Shown here: in pieces, positions 6,942-15,262 of the stretch
Layout: each line of letters starts with the position of its first letter
Numbering within the stretch: the stretch's first letter is position 1
DNA from: an uncultured Lachnospiraceae bacterium
Lineage (GTDB): Bacteria > Bacillota > Clostridia > Lachnospirales > Lachnospiraceae
Assembly (NCBI GenBank): GCA_910584965.1
Contig: CAJUDZ010000044.1
Coordinates: forward strand, 1-22,541
Length of the DNA: 22,541 bases
Direction of reading: 5' to 3'
Translations under genes and position numbers: made by a program
The notes under the pieces: model-generated
The model's database searches: none
Seen by the model: the letters and a program-made list of their open reading frames with translations, nothing else
Told to the model about the DNA's origin: nothing

Positions 6942-6970
6942 TTGACACTACCAAATCAGTATGTTATTTT
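6942..6970 (+). promoter_or_regulatory. Promoter of the GH25 lysozyme gene
   Basis: A consensus TTGACA (6942-6947) lies 17 nt before TATTTT (6965-6970). The transcript start is predicted within the following palindrome. Confidence 0.7.
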
Positions 6971-6994
6971 TATATTAGGCATTTGCCTAATATA
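6971..6994 (+). promoter_or_regulatory. 24-bp perfect palindrome, likely repressor operator
   Basis: The half-site TATATTAGGCA (6971-6981), TT, and its exact complement TGCCTAATATA (6984-6994). It starts at the base after the -10 hexamer and covers the predicted start site, an ideal repressor position. The core TTAGGCA/TGCCTAA resembles DtxR/MntR-type metal-regulator operators (TTAGG half-sites); that assignment is an inference from memory. Confidence 0.65.
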
Positions 6995-7016
6995 TAGGAA
7001 AGCTGGGCGATCCATC

Positions 7017-8513
7017 ATGAAAAAACAAAATCGAAAGCACAAATCCCATAAAAAAGCATCTTCCCGGAAAGCGCTTTCCCTTATCGCTGCCGGATGCTCT
7101 CTGTTCTGCCTTGCCGCCGTCGTATTGCTCCTTCTGTTTTCCCGTCACAGCGATGCGGCACAGGAAGCGGCCGCATTTTATTTTAATCCGCCGCAGACCG
7201 TACTGTCTCTTCCCCGTCCGGCCCTCACCGCTCAGGCAGAAGTATCCGTCGGTGCGCTGGATGATACACAAGATCCGCAAGGTTCCGCCGCATCGGGCAA
7301 CGAAGAGGCCGGAGCGGAAGTAACCGTTTCCAAAAACGACGAAGATGAAACATCCGACATAACACTCGGGATCGACGTTTCCAAATATCAGGGAACGATC
7401 GACTGGGCGGAAGTGAAATCTTCCGGCGTGGATTTTGCCATGATACGCGTGGGGTACCGGGCCAAATCCACCGGAGAAATTTTTGAAGACCCCTCCGCCA
7501 GATACAATATGCAGGAAGCACAGGCCGCTGGCATTAAAATAGGCGCTTACTTCTTTTCTTCCGCCATCACCAAAGAGGAAGCCAAAGAAGAAGCCGCCTT
7601 CACGGCAAATATGATTGCCAGATATAAAATCACTTACCCGGTCGCTTTTAACTGCGAAGATTTCCGGTCGCCTGACAGCCGGCAGAACGGGTTGGATGCG
7701 GCGCAACGAACGGAACTTGCCTGTGCTTTTCTGGACGAAATTGCCGCGGCGGGTTATACGCCCATGTTTTATGCTTCCAAAAGCGAACTGGAAGGCAATG
7801 CGGAATGGAACACCGATACGCTCGCGTCAAAATATAAGATGTGGGTAGCCCAATACCCGGATCAGCCTTATCCCGATACCGCTTCTTCCAGTTATTCCGG
7901 CCGCCATGATATGTGGCAGTATACAAGCCAGGGAACCGTAGCCGGCATTTCCAAAAAAACGGACGTCAACATCGCTTACTTCGGCTATTTACAGGAAGCC
8001 GAAGCAAAGGATGAAACGCCCGCCGAAGCGGTGGAGGCCAATCCGGAAGTAGGCATTATCTTTACCGAAGTGAACGAAACCGTTACCGCCAAACAGGAAA
8101 CGAACCTCCGTTCCGAACCGAGCACCCTTAACGACGACTCCGTCGTCTGCAGACTGGTTCACGGCGATACCGCCACCAGAACCGGAATCGGCCATAACGG
8201 CTGGTCAAGAATTATTTATAACGGTCAGACGCTCTATGCGGTCACAAACTACCTGACGACCGACATGAACGATACCGGACAGCAGGCGCCTCCGCAGGGC
8301 CCCGTTTATACGCCGGTAAACGAGCAGGTAACGGCCAAAATGGAAACAAATCTGCGGACGGAACCGAGCACCGCAAGCGACGATACCATCGTCGGTCTCC
8401 TCCGCAACGGAGAAACGCTTACACGAACCGCCGTCGGGGATAACGGCTGGTCACAGCTTGACTATAACGGGCAGACCGTTTACGCGGTCAGCAGCTATTT
8501 GATTGTACCGTAA
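7017..8513 (+). CDS. Membrane-anchored GH25 lysozyme with two C-terminal SH3b domains
   Basis: A 498-residue predicted peptidoglycan hydrolase. A very basic cytoplasmic tail (1-19) precedes one membrane helix (about 20-41), then a low-complexity linker (50-112). The GH25 domain (about 116-325) begins TLGIDVSKYQGTIDW with Asp120 and ends WQYTSQG, DVN. Two bacterial SH3 repeats follow (about 353-415 and 433-495), each with the pattern VTAK-ETNLR-EPS, NGWS and YNGQT-YAV; they probably bind cell-wall peptides. The usual catalytic D-x-E of GH25 reads Asn212-Cys-Glu214, so one acidic residue is replaced. I chose ATG 7017 over 6861: the latter would read through the terminator, promoter and palindrome. 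The ribosome site (AGGAAAG at 6997) is weak and distant. Confidence 0.9.
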   Translation: MKKQNRKHKSHKKASSRKALSLIAAGCSLFCLAAVVLLLLFSRHSDAAQEAAAFYFNPPQTVLSLPRPALTAQAEVSVGALDDTQDPQGSAASGNEEAGAEVTVSKNDEDETSDITLGIDVSKYQGTIDWAEVKSSGVDFAMIRVGYRAKSTGEIFEDPSARYNMQEAQAAGIKIGAYFFSSAITKEEAKEEAAFTANMIARYKITYPVAFNCEDFRSPDSRQNGLDAAQRTELACAFLDEIAAAGYTPMFYASKSELEGNAEWNTDTLASKYKMWVAQYPDQPYPDTASSSYSGRHDMWQYTSQGTVAGISKKTDVNIAYFGYLQEAEAKDETPAEAVEANPEVGIIFTEVNETVTAKQETNLRSEPSTLNDDSVVCRLVHGDTATRTGIGHNGWSRIIYNGQTLYAVTNYLTTDMNDTGQQAPPQGPVYTPVNEQVTAKMETNLRTEPSTASDDTIVGLLRNGETLTRTAVGDNGWSQLDYNGQTVYAVSSYLIVP

Positions 8514-8556
8514 AAGGGCCGTGGCGCAGCCGCACCGCTTTCGTTAAGATGACCGT

Positions 8557-11196
8557 TTATTCCGCCTCCTGCAATCTCTCCACAATGCTTTTTTTCCTCA
8601 GATTGCGGTAGGCGAGTACCGGCGTCAGCACCGCTACGGCCATCAGCACCGGGATTAAGATTAAAAACGGAAGAAGTCTGAAACGGTAATCAAAAAATGC
8701 CAGCACCTGATTCACCGCTCTTAAAACAATCCAGGACAGCGGAGCGCCGGCGGCCAGACCGATAATGCCGGAAATTCCCACATAACCGATTCCCTCCCAG
8801 ATCAGCATTTTCTTCAGCTGTTCGTTGGTCATACCGATGCTTTGCAGCATGGCAAACTCCCGTTTTCTGGAAATGATCTCCGTTACCATCGCATTGATGA
8901 AATTCAGGATTCCGATCAGAGCAATGATGGCACAAAGCGCAATACCGAGAGTCGCAACGACTGTCAGCATGTTGTTAAATTCTTTCCGGATGGAATCCCT
9001 GGACATATATCCCATATCCGGGTGCATATCGCCGTATTCTTTAACAGCCGCCTCAAAATCTTTCTGATATTCCTCTTCGACCTGATACGATACCGCAAAA
9101 AGTTCTCCCCGTTCCATAATATCCGGCAGCGGCAGAATTGCATCGCACACATTCGGCAGATAGCGATGCAGATCCATACTGCTTGGAATTTCCACAATCG
9201 CCATGACTTCATATTCTTTCGAAGCCAGATTCTCATACCGTATATCCACCATCTCACCGGATTCATCCTTAACTTCATAAGATATGGAATCTTCCGTAAT
9301 GCTTTCCACCGTTACCTTATCCCCCGGATGACAGACATGTTCCTGCGCCGTAATATGATCGTTTCCGTGCAGCGCGCCGAGCAGAATATAATCTCCGCTC
9401 ATGAATTTTTCTATATCCAGCGTTCCTTCCAGGACATTCAGATTCCGGAGAAGCGCTTCGCTGTATCCGTAAAAATATCCTCCCATATTCGTTTCTTCGC
9501 CGCTCAGCATCTGCTCCAGAGCTTCGGAAATGAACGGATTATCTTTTCTTAACTTTTCCTCCGCATCCAGTTTCCGATACTGCTCCCTTGCTTTTTCATC
9601 CATCAGCAGACGGTTTCCAAAGCAGATCCACATTTCGTTTCTGCCCTCGATACCTTTCTGCGCATCCGCCAGAGAAAGATAATCCGGCTCTATGGCGATC
9701 TCCGCGCTTTTCGGTGCCAAAAGTATCGCATTGATGTGTCCGAGCTTAAAATCTCCCGCAATTCTATGTTCCATATACTGGTCCAGCCGGTAACTGCTTA
9801 CAGCGGTCGTAATAAGCGCCAGTAATACGATACTGAAAGAAACAGCCGCAATAACCATTACCGTAGATCGTTTATTTCTGCCCAGGTTGGCCGCCGCCAT
9901 GGAAATCGGACTGAAACGACCGCGCCGTTTCTTTCCCTTCTTTTTCCCGCCTTTCTTCTTATATTCCGCACCGGTATATTTTACCGCTTCGACCGGCGAA
10001 ACGCTCCCTGCAATTTTTCCGGGCCTGCGGCAGCTGATGAAAACCGTAAATGCGGAAAAAAGAGAACTGAACACAAAAATCCACGGATTAAACTTCAATG
10101 CCGCATTCGTACCCTCATGATCGGTAAACCGCATGGAAAAGGGCAGAATCAGCTTCCCGATTCCATAACCGGCGATCAGTCCGACCGGGATTCCAACTGC
10201 CGACAGGACAGCCGCCTGCCGTCTTATCAGCCTGTGAATCTGCTGCTTCGTCGTACCGATTGTTTTCAGTAATCCATAAAAGCGGATGTCGCTTATAACG
10301 GATATTTGAAATATATTGTAAATAATCAGATAACCGGTCACCAGAATAATGAAAACCACCGCCGCAAATACAATAACGGCAAACGGATCCGCGGCTTCCA
10401 TGCGATTGCTCATATAAGCCCAGTTTACACCGTAACGCACTTCGGTTCCCGGTTCATAGCCGGCATTTTCGATTACCGTTATCACTTTTTCTTCCAAATC
10501 CGTACTATCATCAAAAAACAGGTTTACCGCCATCAGGCCGGCATCGGCATCTTCCGGATGCTGCTTTGCCCACGCCTGAAAATCTTCATCCGTCAGACCG
10601 CCCTTTAATTCTTTCCAATAACTTTCCGATAAAAACAATTCGCTGGCATGGCCTATGCCGTCACCCCGGTAATAACCGCTCACGATAAACTCATCTTCGA
10701 TTTCTTTTCCCTGAAACGAGAAGGAAAGCGGCACTTTTTCCCCAAGCGCATGGGGCAGACCCAGCTCATCCAGAATAAAGGTGTCTACGACAATTTCATT
10801 TTTTCCGGCCGGCAGATGCCCTTCTTCCAGCGTAATAAATAATTCCTTCAGCCAGGCTTCCTCCGGCAGATAACGCAGCTCCGCCGAATGTTTTACAATA
10901 TTCTCCGCTCTCCCGATATAAATATTATAATTATAATCTTTGATCAGCGGATCCCGGATAATTTTTTCGTACTGTTCTTCCGTCACCCTTTTAAGTCCCG
11001 CATGAGATCTTGTGCCGATCTCCCGCATGGTATTTTCCTGTGTGGTCTGGATGATACCGCTTGTCAGGGAAAAGACCGCCGTAAAAAGCACGCTGGTCAG
11101 AACGATCGCCATCATAACGAACAGGTTCCTCATACGGTTATTTTTAAGACTGCGCGCCGACAGCCTGCGGATTGCCGCTCCGTTATTATTTTTCAT
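8557..11196 (-). CDS. MacB/FtsX-type ABC transporter permease
   Basis: An 879-residue permease with two FtsX-like halves. The first has a membrane helix at about 25-47, a large extracytoplasmic domain (50-265), three helices (about 271-294, 329-351, 371-389) and the coupling motif SDIRFYGLLKTIGTT. A very basic linker (KKKGGKKKGKKRRGR) leads to the second half. That half has a helix near 445-466, a second extracytoplasmic domain and three C-terminal helices with RKREFAMLQSIGMT. Such permeases work as mechanotransmitters in peptide sensing, resistance or lipoprotein and toxin export, not as classic pores. The cognate ATPase lies directly upstream (70-nt gap) and is frameshifted. I chose ATG 11196 with GGAG about 13 nt upstream, since ATG 11208 is only 1 nt from it; neither is ideal. 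Confidence 0.9.
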   Translation of the reverse strand: MKNNNGAAIRRLSARSLKNNRMRNLFVMMAIVLTSVLFTAVFSLTSGIIQTTQENTMREIGTRSHAGLKRVTEEQYEKIIRDPLIKDYNYNIYIGRAENIVKHSAELRYLPEEAWLKELFITLEEGHLPAGKNEIVVDTFILDELGLPHALGEKVPLSFSFQGKEIEDEFIVSGYYRGDGIGHASELFLSESYWKELKGGLTDEDFQAWAKQHPEDADAGLMAVNLFFDDSTDLEEKVITVIENAGYEPGTEVRYGVNWAYMSNRMEAADPFAVIVFAAVVFIILVTGYLIIYNIFQISVISDIRFYGLLKTIGTTKQQIHRLIRRQAAVLSAVGIPVGLIAGYGIGKLILPFSMRFTDHEGTNAALKFNPWIFVFSSLFSAFTVFISCRRPGKIAGSVSPVEAVKYTGAEYKKKGGKKKGKKRRGRFSPISMAAANLGRNKRSTVMVIAAVSFSIVLLALITTAVSSYRLDQYMEHRIAGDFKLGHINAILLAPKSAEIAIEPDYLSLADAQKGIEGRNEMWICFGNRLLMDEKAREQYRKLDAEEKLRKDNPFISEALEQMLSGEETNMGGYFYGYSEALLRNLNVLEGTLDIEKFMSGDYILLGALHGNDHITAQEHVCHPGDKVTVESITEDSISYEVKDESGEMVDIRYENLASKEYEVMAIVEIPSSMDLHRYLPNVCDAILPLPDIMERGELFAVSYQVEEEYQKDFEAAVKEYGDMHPDMGYMSRDSIRKEFNNMLTVVATLGIALCAIIALIGILNFINAMVTEIISRKREFAMLQSIGMTNEQLKKMLIWEGIGYVGISGIIGLAAGAPLSWIVLRAVNQVLAFFDYRFRLLPFLILIPVLMAVAVLTPVLAYRNLRKKSIVERLQEAE

Positions 11197-11266
11197 TTTT
11201 ATAATCATGCTCCTTTCAAATCCCGAAGACTTTGTGCGTATCACAACTCTCCGGATTGAGATTTTT

Positions 11267-11928
11267 TTAATTTTCGATTTTACGGATTTTACCGTCTTCT
11301 ATGTGAATCACCCGGTCACAGAGCTGTGACAGCGCCTCATTGTGGGTAATCATGACAATCGTCTGATGAAACTGTTCTCCGGTCAGTTTCAAAAGTCCCA
11401 GAACTTCCTGCGTCGTCTTACTGTCCAGATTTCCGGTCGGTTCATCGGCCAGAATGATTGACGGTTTCGTAACGAGCGCGCGGGCGATCGCTGCCCGCCG
11501 GAGAGCTGTCCCGGCAGATTATCCAGTTTACTCTGCAAGCCGAGCGTTTGTACAATATCATCTACAAACGCTTTATCAACCGGTCTTCCGTCCAGCTCCA
11601 TAGGAAGAACAATATTTTCATAAATGCTCAGAATCGGAACCAGATTATAGCTTTGAAAAATAAATCCGATATGCCTCCTTCTGAAAATGGTCAGTTCTTT
11701 TTCATTCAGCTCGAAAATTTTTTTACCGGCCACCGTAACACTTCCTTCTGTGGCGTAATCGAGTCCGCCCAGCATATGCAGCAATGTGGATTTTCCGGAA
11801 CCGGAAGTTCCCACAATCGCGGTAAATTCGCCTTCTTCAATGCCAAGATTCACACCGTCCAGCGCCTTCACCTGCACATCCCCGTTCCCGTAATATTTCT
11901 TCAGATTTTTTGCTTCCAGTATTTTCAT
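11267..11928 (-). pseudogene. MacB-like ABC transporter ATPase, broken at the signature motif
   Basis: The ATPase partner of the downstream permease. From ATG 11928 it reads MKILEAKNLKKYYGNGDV, Walker A GTSGSGKST and the Q-loop FQSYNLVP, up to LSGGQ. There the reading frame fails: after GGC GGG CAG the next bases are CG ATC GCC. The original frame then gives nonsense and stops at 11389. In the +1-related frame the rest of the domain is intact to TAA at 11267-11269: IARALVTKPSIILADEPTGN (Walker B), the D-loop NLDSKT and switch VMITHNE. The expected QQRV-A after LSGGQ is missing, which fits loss of 13 nt (10 nt if the ancestor had one fewer Gln). Without the signature helix and Walker B the 179-residue product should be inactive. 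The whole gene would encode about 224 residues, normal for the family. Confidence 0.88.
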
Positions 11929-12029
11929 AGAATACCCTCACCTTTCCTGCCTCCCGCATGCAGCGGAATATATTTTGATTTCAGATATTTTTTGATTCGG
12001 GAAATCTTTAATCCCTTTGATACGATCTC

Positions 12030-12063
12030 ATTTTATCAAAGACTTCTGACAATATCCTGACAA
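12030..12063 (-). promoter_or_regulatory. Activated promoter with PhoB-like direct repeats for the ABC operon
   Basis: On the minus strand, TTGTCA occurs twice, 11 nt apart (12063-12058 and 12052-12047), with TAAAAT (12035-12030) as -10 about 11 nt after the second copy. No separate -35 hexamer is needed. Repeats of one helical turn next to the -35 region are the usual arrangement for activation by OmpR/PhoB-type regulators such as the one encoded at 14482-15156. Confidence 0.55.
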
Positions 12064-12077
12064 AAAAGAGAAAGATT

Positions 12078-12093
12078 ATGACAATTTTGTCAT
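12078..12093. promoter_or_regulatory. 16-bp perfect palindrome upstream of the ABC promoter
   Basis: ATGACAAT followed by its complement ATTGTCAT, containing the same TGACAA element as the two direct repeats. It may be an extra upstream binding site for the same regulator. Confidence 0.45.
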
Positions 12094-12105
12094 TCTCCTA
12101 TATCA

Positions 12106-12135
12106 ATAAAAAATCGCCGCTCGGCAGCGGCGATT
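12106..12135 (-). terminator. Second minus-strand terminator after the antiporter gene
   Basis: AATCGCCGC (12112-12120) pairs with GCGGCGATT (12127-12135) over a 6-nt loop. On the minus strand the hairpin is followed by a run of six or more U. Confidence 0.8.
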
Positions 12136-12138
12136 ACA

Positions 12139-12155
12139 AGAATGCTTCGCATTCT
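12139..12155. repeat. Small perfect inverted repeat between two terminators
   Basis: AGAATGC, TTC, GCATTCT. On the minus strand the centre reads GCGAAGC, a very stable mini-hairpin sequence. It lies within about 60 nt bounded by two terminators and has no assigned function. Confidence 0.5.
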
Positions 12156-12196
12156 CCCCTGAAATGGTTTCTGCTGCGGCAATTTCCTAATAGAAT

Positions 12197-12224
12197 AAAA
12201 AAGCGCAGGCCAGCAGCCTGCGCT
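12197..12224 (-). terminator. Primary terminator of the antiporter gene
   Basis: GCGCAGGC (12203-12210) pairs with GCCTGCGC (12216-12223) over CAGCA. Six U follow on the minus strand, 33 nt past the antiporter stop. Confidence 0.85.
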
Positions 12225-12256
12225 CATTCGTTTTCATATCGGGGCCGCCTGGAGAC

Positions 12257-13444
12257 TCAGGCTGCCGCCCCTTCCGGTTTATCTTTGGAATACAGCACTT
12301 TCAAAATAATCGGCGTCGCAACGGACGAAATAATAATCAGCAAAATAACGGATGTAAAATAGACCGGCGTAAGCAGTCCGGCCGAAAGTCCTTTCTGCGA
12401 AACAATCAGCGCTACCTCGCCCCTCGTCATCATTCCCACACCGATTTTCATCGAATCCAGCGGATTAAATTTGCACAGACGCGCCATCAGCCCGCACCCG
12501 ACAATCTTTGAAATCAGTCCTACGAGTACGAAAGCGATGGAAAATACAAGAATACCCATGCTTATGTTTTCTACATTCGTTTTCAGACCGATACTTGCGA
12601 AAAAAATCGGCCCGAACATGATATAGGAATTGGTATCCATTTTTTCCGCTATGTATTTGGAATCCCGGATTGAGCAGAGAATAATTCCCGCCACATAAGC
12701 TCCTGTAATGTCCGCGATGCCAAAATACTTCTCCGCAATATAAGCCATACCGAGGCAGAACGCCAGTCCCGCGATGGGAATACGCCTTGTATGCGGATAT
12801 CTGGTATCCACCATTTTAAAAATCTTATAACTGATGAATCCGACTACAATCGCAAAAACGAAGAACAGCACCGTGCTGACAAGTACGGCTGACGGTTTCG
12901 ATTCCGGGTTCTTAAATCCGATGACAAAAGTAAGAACAATAATACCGATGACGTCGTCAATGATCGCCGCGCTCAAAATCGTCGTACCGACTTTTCCCTT
13001 GATTTTACCCATTTCTTTCAGCGATTCCACCGTAATGCTCACCGAAGTCGCCGTCAGAATCGTACCGACAAAGACCGCTTTATAAAATCCTTCGGAACCC
13101 CAGGGCGATACTCCGTAAAACGCCATATAAAGCAGGGCCCCGCAGCCTAACGGTATGAACACGCCCGAGCAGGCAATCAAAACGGCAATCGGTCCCGTTT
13201 TCACAAGATCCTTTAAATCCGTTTCCAGCCCTGCGGAAAACATCAGCAGAATAACGCCGATTTCCGCCATCTGCGCGAGAAAATCCGACTGGTTCACCCA
13301 GCCCAGCACACTCGGCCCGATTAAAAGGCCTGCGATAATTTCTCCCACTACCTGCGGCGCCTTACATTTTCTGGCTATAATGCCGCATAATTTTGCAAAA
13401 ATAATAATAATTGCCAGATCTCTGAATACTAAATACGACTCCAC
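12257..13444 (-). CDS. CPA2-family cation:proton antiporter
   Basis: A 395-residue polytopic membrane protein exchanging Na+ or K+ for protons. About 11-13 hydrophobic helices fill the sequence from residue 5 to 385. The unwound-helix motif TATSVSIT (131-138) and the ion-binding pair Asp163-Asp164 in AAIIDDVIG identify the two-aspartate, electrogenic NapA-like branch. It lacks the C-terminal TrkA-N (RCK) domain of KefB/C-type proteins, ending soon after the last helix. The start is GTG 13444 with GAGGGAG upstream. It has a near-consensus promoter and tandem terminators, so it appears to be an independent unit inserted between the two-component genes and the ABC genes. Confidence 0.93.
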   Translation of the reverse strand: MESYLVFRDLAIIIIFAKLCGIIARKCKAPQVVGEIIAGLLIGPSVLGWVNQSDFLAQMAEIGVILLMFSAGLETDLKDLVKTGPIAVLIACSGVFIPLGCGALLYMAFYGVSPWGSEGFYKAVFVGTILTATSVSITVESLKEMGKIKGKVGTTILSAAIIDDVIGIIVLTFVIGFKNPESKPSAVLVSTVLFFVFAIVVGFISYKIFKMVDTRYPHTRRIPIAGLAFCLGMAYIAEKYFGIADITGAYVAGIILCSIRDSKYIAEKMDTNSYIMFGPIFFASIGLKTNVENISMGILVFSIAFVLVGLISKIVGCGLMARLCKFNPLDSMKIGVGMMTRGEVALIVSQKGLSAGLLTPVYFTSVILLIIISSVATPIILKVLYSKDKPEGAAA

Positions 13445-13496
13445 TTTCTTCTCCCTCTTTCATCCTGTATGTATAATACTCCAAATTCCATACGCT

Positions 13497-13525
13497 ATTT
13501 TATATCCGTACTCATTTTTTGTCAA
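13497..13525 (-). promoter_or_regulatory. Sigma-A promoter of the antiporter gene
   Basis: Minus-strand TTGACA (13525-13520), a 17-nt spacer, then TAAAAT (13502-13497), about 52 nt upstream of the GTG start. Confidence 0.8.
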
Positions 13526-13549
13526 CAAAGACTGCCTCTTCCTTACAGC

Positions 13550-14485
13550 TTATGCCGAAACATTTTCATTTAGCAGAAAAATATGGAAACTGCTGCCTTC
13601 TCCCGGTCTGGATGATACGGTAATATATCCTTTTTCCTGCTGTAAAATAAGCTGTGCCAGATACAGGCCGAGACCGTTTCCTTCCTGCTGTTCCACATCT
13701 TTTCCGCGGTAAAAGCGTTGAAAGATCAGAGAATATTCCTTTTCCGGTATGCCGACGCCCTCGTCCGAAACGGTAATCCTCGTATAGAGATCCATTTTGC
13801 TGAGCGCAATCCGTATGCGGCCGCCTTTGGGAGAATATTTAACGGCATTCTCCAGAATATTCGCCATGGCCTCGGCCGTCCACTTCGGATTATGAAACAG
13901 GTTAAAATCCTGAAACTCCTCTGTTTCCAAAACAATCTGTTTTCCGGAAGCCTGCGCATAGACGTCGCTCACCGCCTTTGCGATGGTTTCCTTGATACCT
14001 GTCTGCTTTGCCTGAAAATGAATCATACCGTTTTCAAGTCTCGACGCTTTCAAAAGGCTGTTCATCAGCCACTTCATTTTCCGGGCCTGGTTTTCCGTAT
14101 GCGCCAGAAATTCCTTCCGCTGCGCACCCGTCAGCGCATCGTTCTGCAGAAGCTCCATATTCATTACGATATTCGCAAGCGGGGTCTTTAACTGATGAGA
14201 CAAATCGGAAATCAGTTCCGTCACCTGATCTTTTTCTTCAACAGCCCGCTTTTCCCTGAAGCGCGCATCATTCAGAATACGCATCAGCTGGCTGATAACA
14301 CGGGATTCCCGCGTCTCACAAAGTTCCCTGCCGTCTGCATCGTCAAACTTTCCGTTCAGAAAGGTTTCCAGTATTGTATCCAGTTTCTTCCATTCCCTCA
14401 GAAAATAAGCCGTTACGGACACAAAAAGCAGAAGAAAAAGCACCATACCGGTTCCGAATACCCATACCGCCGTTTCCGCCGTCAT
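13550..14485 (-). CDS. Sensor histidine kinase with a single N-terminal membrane helix
   Basis: A 311-residue kinase. One hydrophobic helix (about 7-29) is followed by a short linker (30-85), the HisKA box ISDLSHQLKTPLAN with phospho-acceptor His97, and a HATPase domain with the N box ANILENAVKYSP, DEGVGIPEK and GNGLGLYLAQ. With at most a few residues outside the membrane it has no ligand-binding domain. It therefore probably senses through a membrane partner, such as an FtsX-type permease like the one encoded at 8557-11196. The start overlaps the regulator stop by 4 nt (14482-14485), so the two are co-translated. Confidence 0.92.
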   Translation of the reverse strand: MTAETAVWVFGTGMVLFLLLFVSVTAYFLREWKKLDTILETFLNGKFDDADGRELCETRESRVISQLMRILNDARFREKRAVEEKDQVTELISDLSHQLKTPLANIVMNMELLQNDALTGAQRKEFLAHTENQARKMKWLMNSLLKASRLENGMIHFQAKQTGIKETIAKAVSDVYAQASGKQIVLETEEFQDFNLFHNPKWTAEAMANILENAVKYSPKGGRIRIALSKMDLYTRITVSDEGVGIPEKEYSLIFQRFYRGKDVEQQEGNGLGLYLAQLILQQEKGYITVSSRPGEGSSFHIFLLNENVSA

Positions 14486-15156
14486 ATTTTATCCTCCCAC
14501 AGATAGCCCATTCCCTGTATCGTACGGATACTGTCTCCGCCAAGCTTTTTCCTGAGTCTGCTGACATTGACGGAAAGCGTGTTTTCTTCCACAAAGTTCC
14601 CGTCCGCATCCCAGATATGCTGTAAGATCTGTTCTTTTAGAAGCACCCGGCCCATATTCTCCAGAAAATACTGTAAAAGCCGGTATTCCGTCATCGTCAG
14701 ATCGACTTCTTCCCGCTCCTTCCCGCGATAAACATGAAGTGTTTTCGTATCGAGCAATATATCTCCGGAACGCAGTATTGTTTCTTCCTCCGCGCTCTTT
14801 TGCCTGCGGTCCAGTATTTTCTGCACCCGGAGTTTCAACACGGAAACGGAAAAGGGTTTCGTCATATAATCGTCAGCACCGCTCGTCAGTCCCATAATCT
14901 CGTCCACTTCCATGTCCCGTGCGGTCAGCATCAGAATCGGAACATCGGAACAGTTCCTCACTTTTTCACAAAATGCAATTCCGTCCCCGTCCGGCAGATT
15001 CAAATCCAGTACCAGTATATCAGGCTTCTCTTTTTCCCAGACCGCGCCGGCCTCTTTCAGTGTCTGCGCCGTAAAAGCCGTCCATCCGTCCTGTTCGAAT
15101 GCGAAAGAAATGCCGCGGCTTAAACCCGCATCATCCTCAATAATCAAAATTTTCAT
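14482..15156 (-). CDS. OmpR/PhoB-family response regulator
   Basis: A 224-residue regulator. Its receiver domain has Glu-Asp-Asp at 7-9, phosphoacceptor Asp51 in LVLDLNLPDGDG, Thr78 and Lys100. A winged-helix DNA-binding domain (about 125-222) contains LTMTEYRLLQYFLEN and VNVSRLRKKLGGDSIRTIQGMGYLW. I placed the start at ATG 15156 with GGGAGG 7-8 nt upstream; the in-frame ATG at 15180 adds eight residues not expected in the family. It forms an operon with the kinase. Direct 11-nt repeats in front of the nearby ABC transporter are candidate targets. Confidence 0.94.
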   Translation of the reverse strand: MKILIIEDDAGLSRGISFAFEQDGWTAFTAQTLKEAGAVWEKEKPDILVLDLNLPDGDGIAFCEKVRNCSDVPILMLTARDMEVDEIMGLTSGADDYMTKPFSVSVLKLRVQKILDRRQKSAEEETILRSGDILLDTKTLHVYRGKEREEVDLTMTEYRLLQYFLENMGRVLLKEQILQHIWDADGNFVEENTLSVNVSRLRKKLGGDSIRTIQGMGYLWEDKI

Positions 15157-15198
15157 GACTGCTCCCTCCCGAAACGGCAAAAGCCATTTTCAGCGCTC

Positions 15199-15227
15199 AT
15201 TGTATCACAGGAACGCTTCTTTGGAAA
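15199..15227 (-). promoter_or_regulatory. Promoter of the two-component operon
   Basis: Minus-strand TTTCCA (15227-15222), a 17-nt spacer and TACAAT (15204-15199), with TGTGA immediately upstream of the -10, about 43 nt before the ATG. Confidence 0.55.
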
Positions 15228-15262
15228 ACCACTTATTTATAAAAACTTTTGTAAAATACTGC

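Noticed and set aside
6987..7706. 239-codon minus-strand ORF
   Set aside because: Antisense to the GH25 gene and runs through its promoter palindrome; no recognisable domain.
8514..8556. GC-rich stretch as a terminator between convergent genes
   Set aside because: Only short imperfect pairing (GTGGC with GCCGC) and no U-run on either strand.
8842..9552. 236-codon plus-strand ORF
   Set aside because: Fully antisense to the FtsX permease, His/Arg/Phe-rich composition typical of a mirror frame, no ribosome site.
11389..11928. A 179-residue ATPase as a complete gene
   Set aside because: The last 24 residues are out-of-frame reading of a conserved Walker B region, so it is a truncated product and not a short family member.
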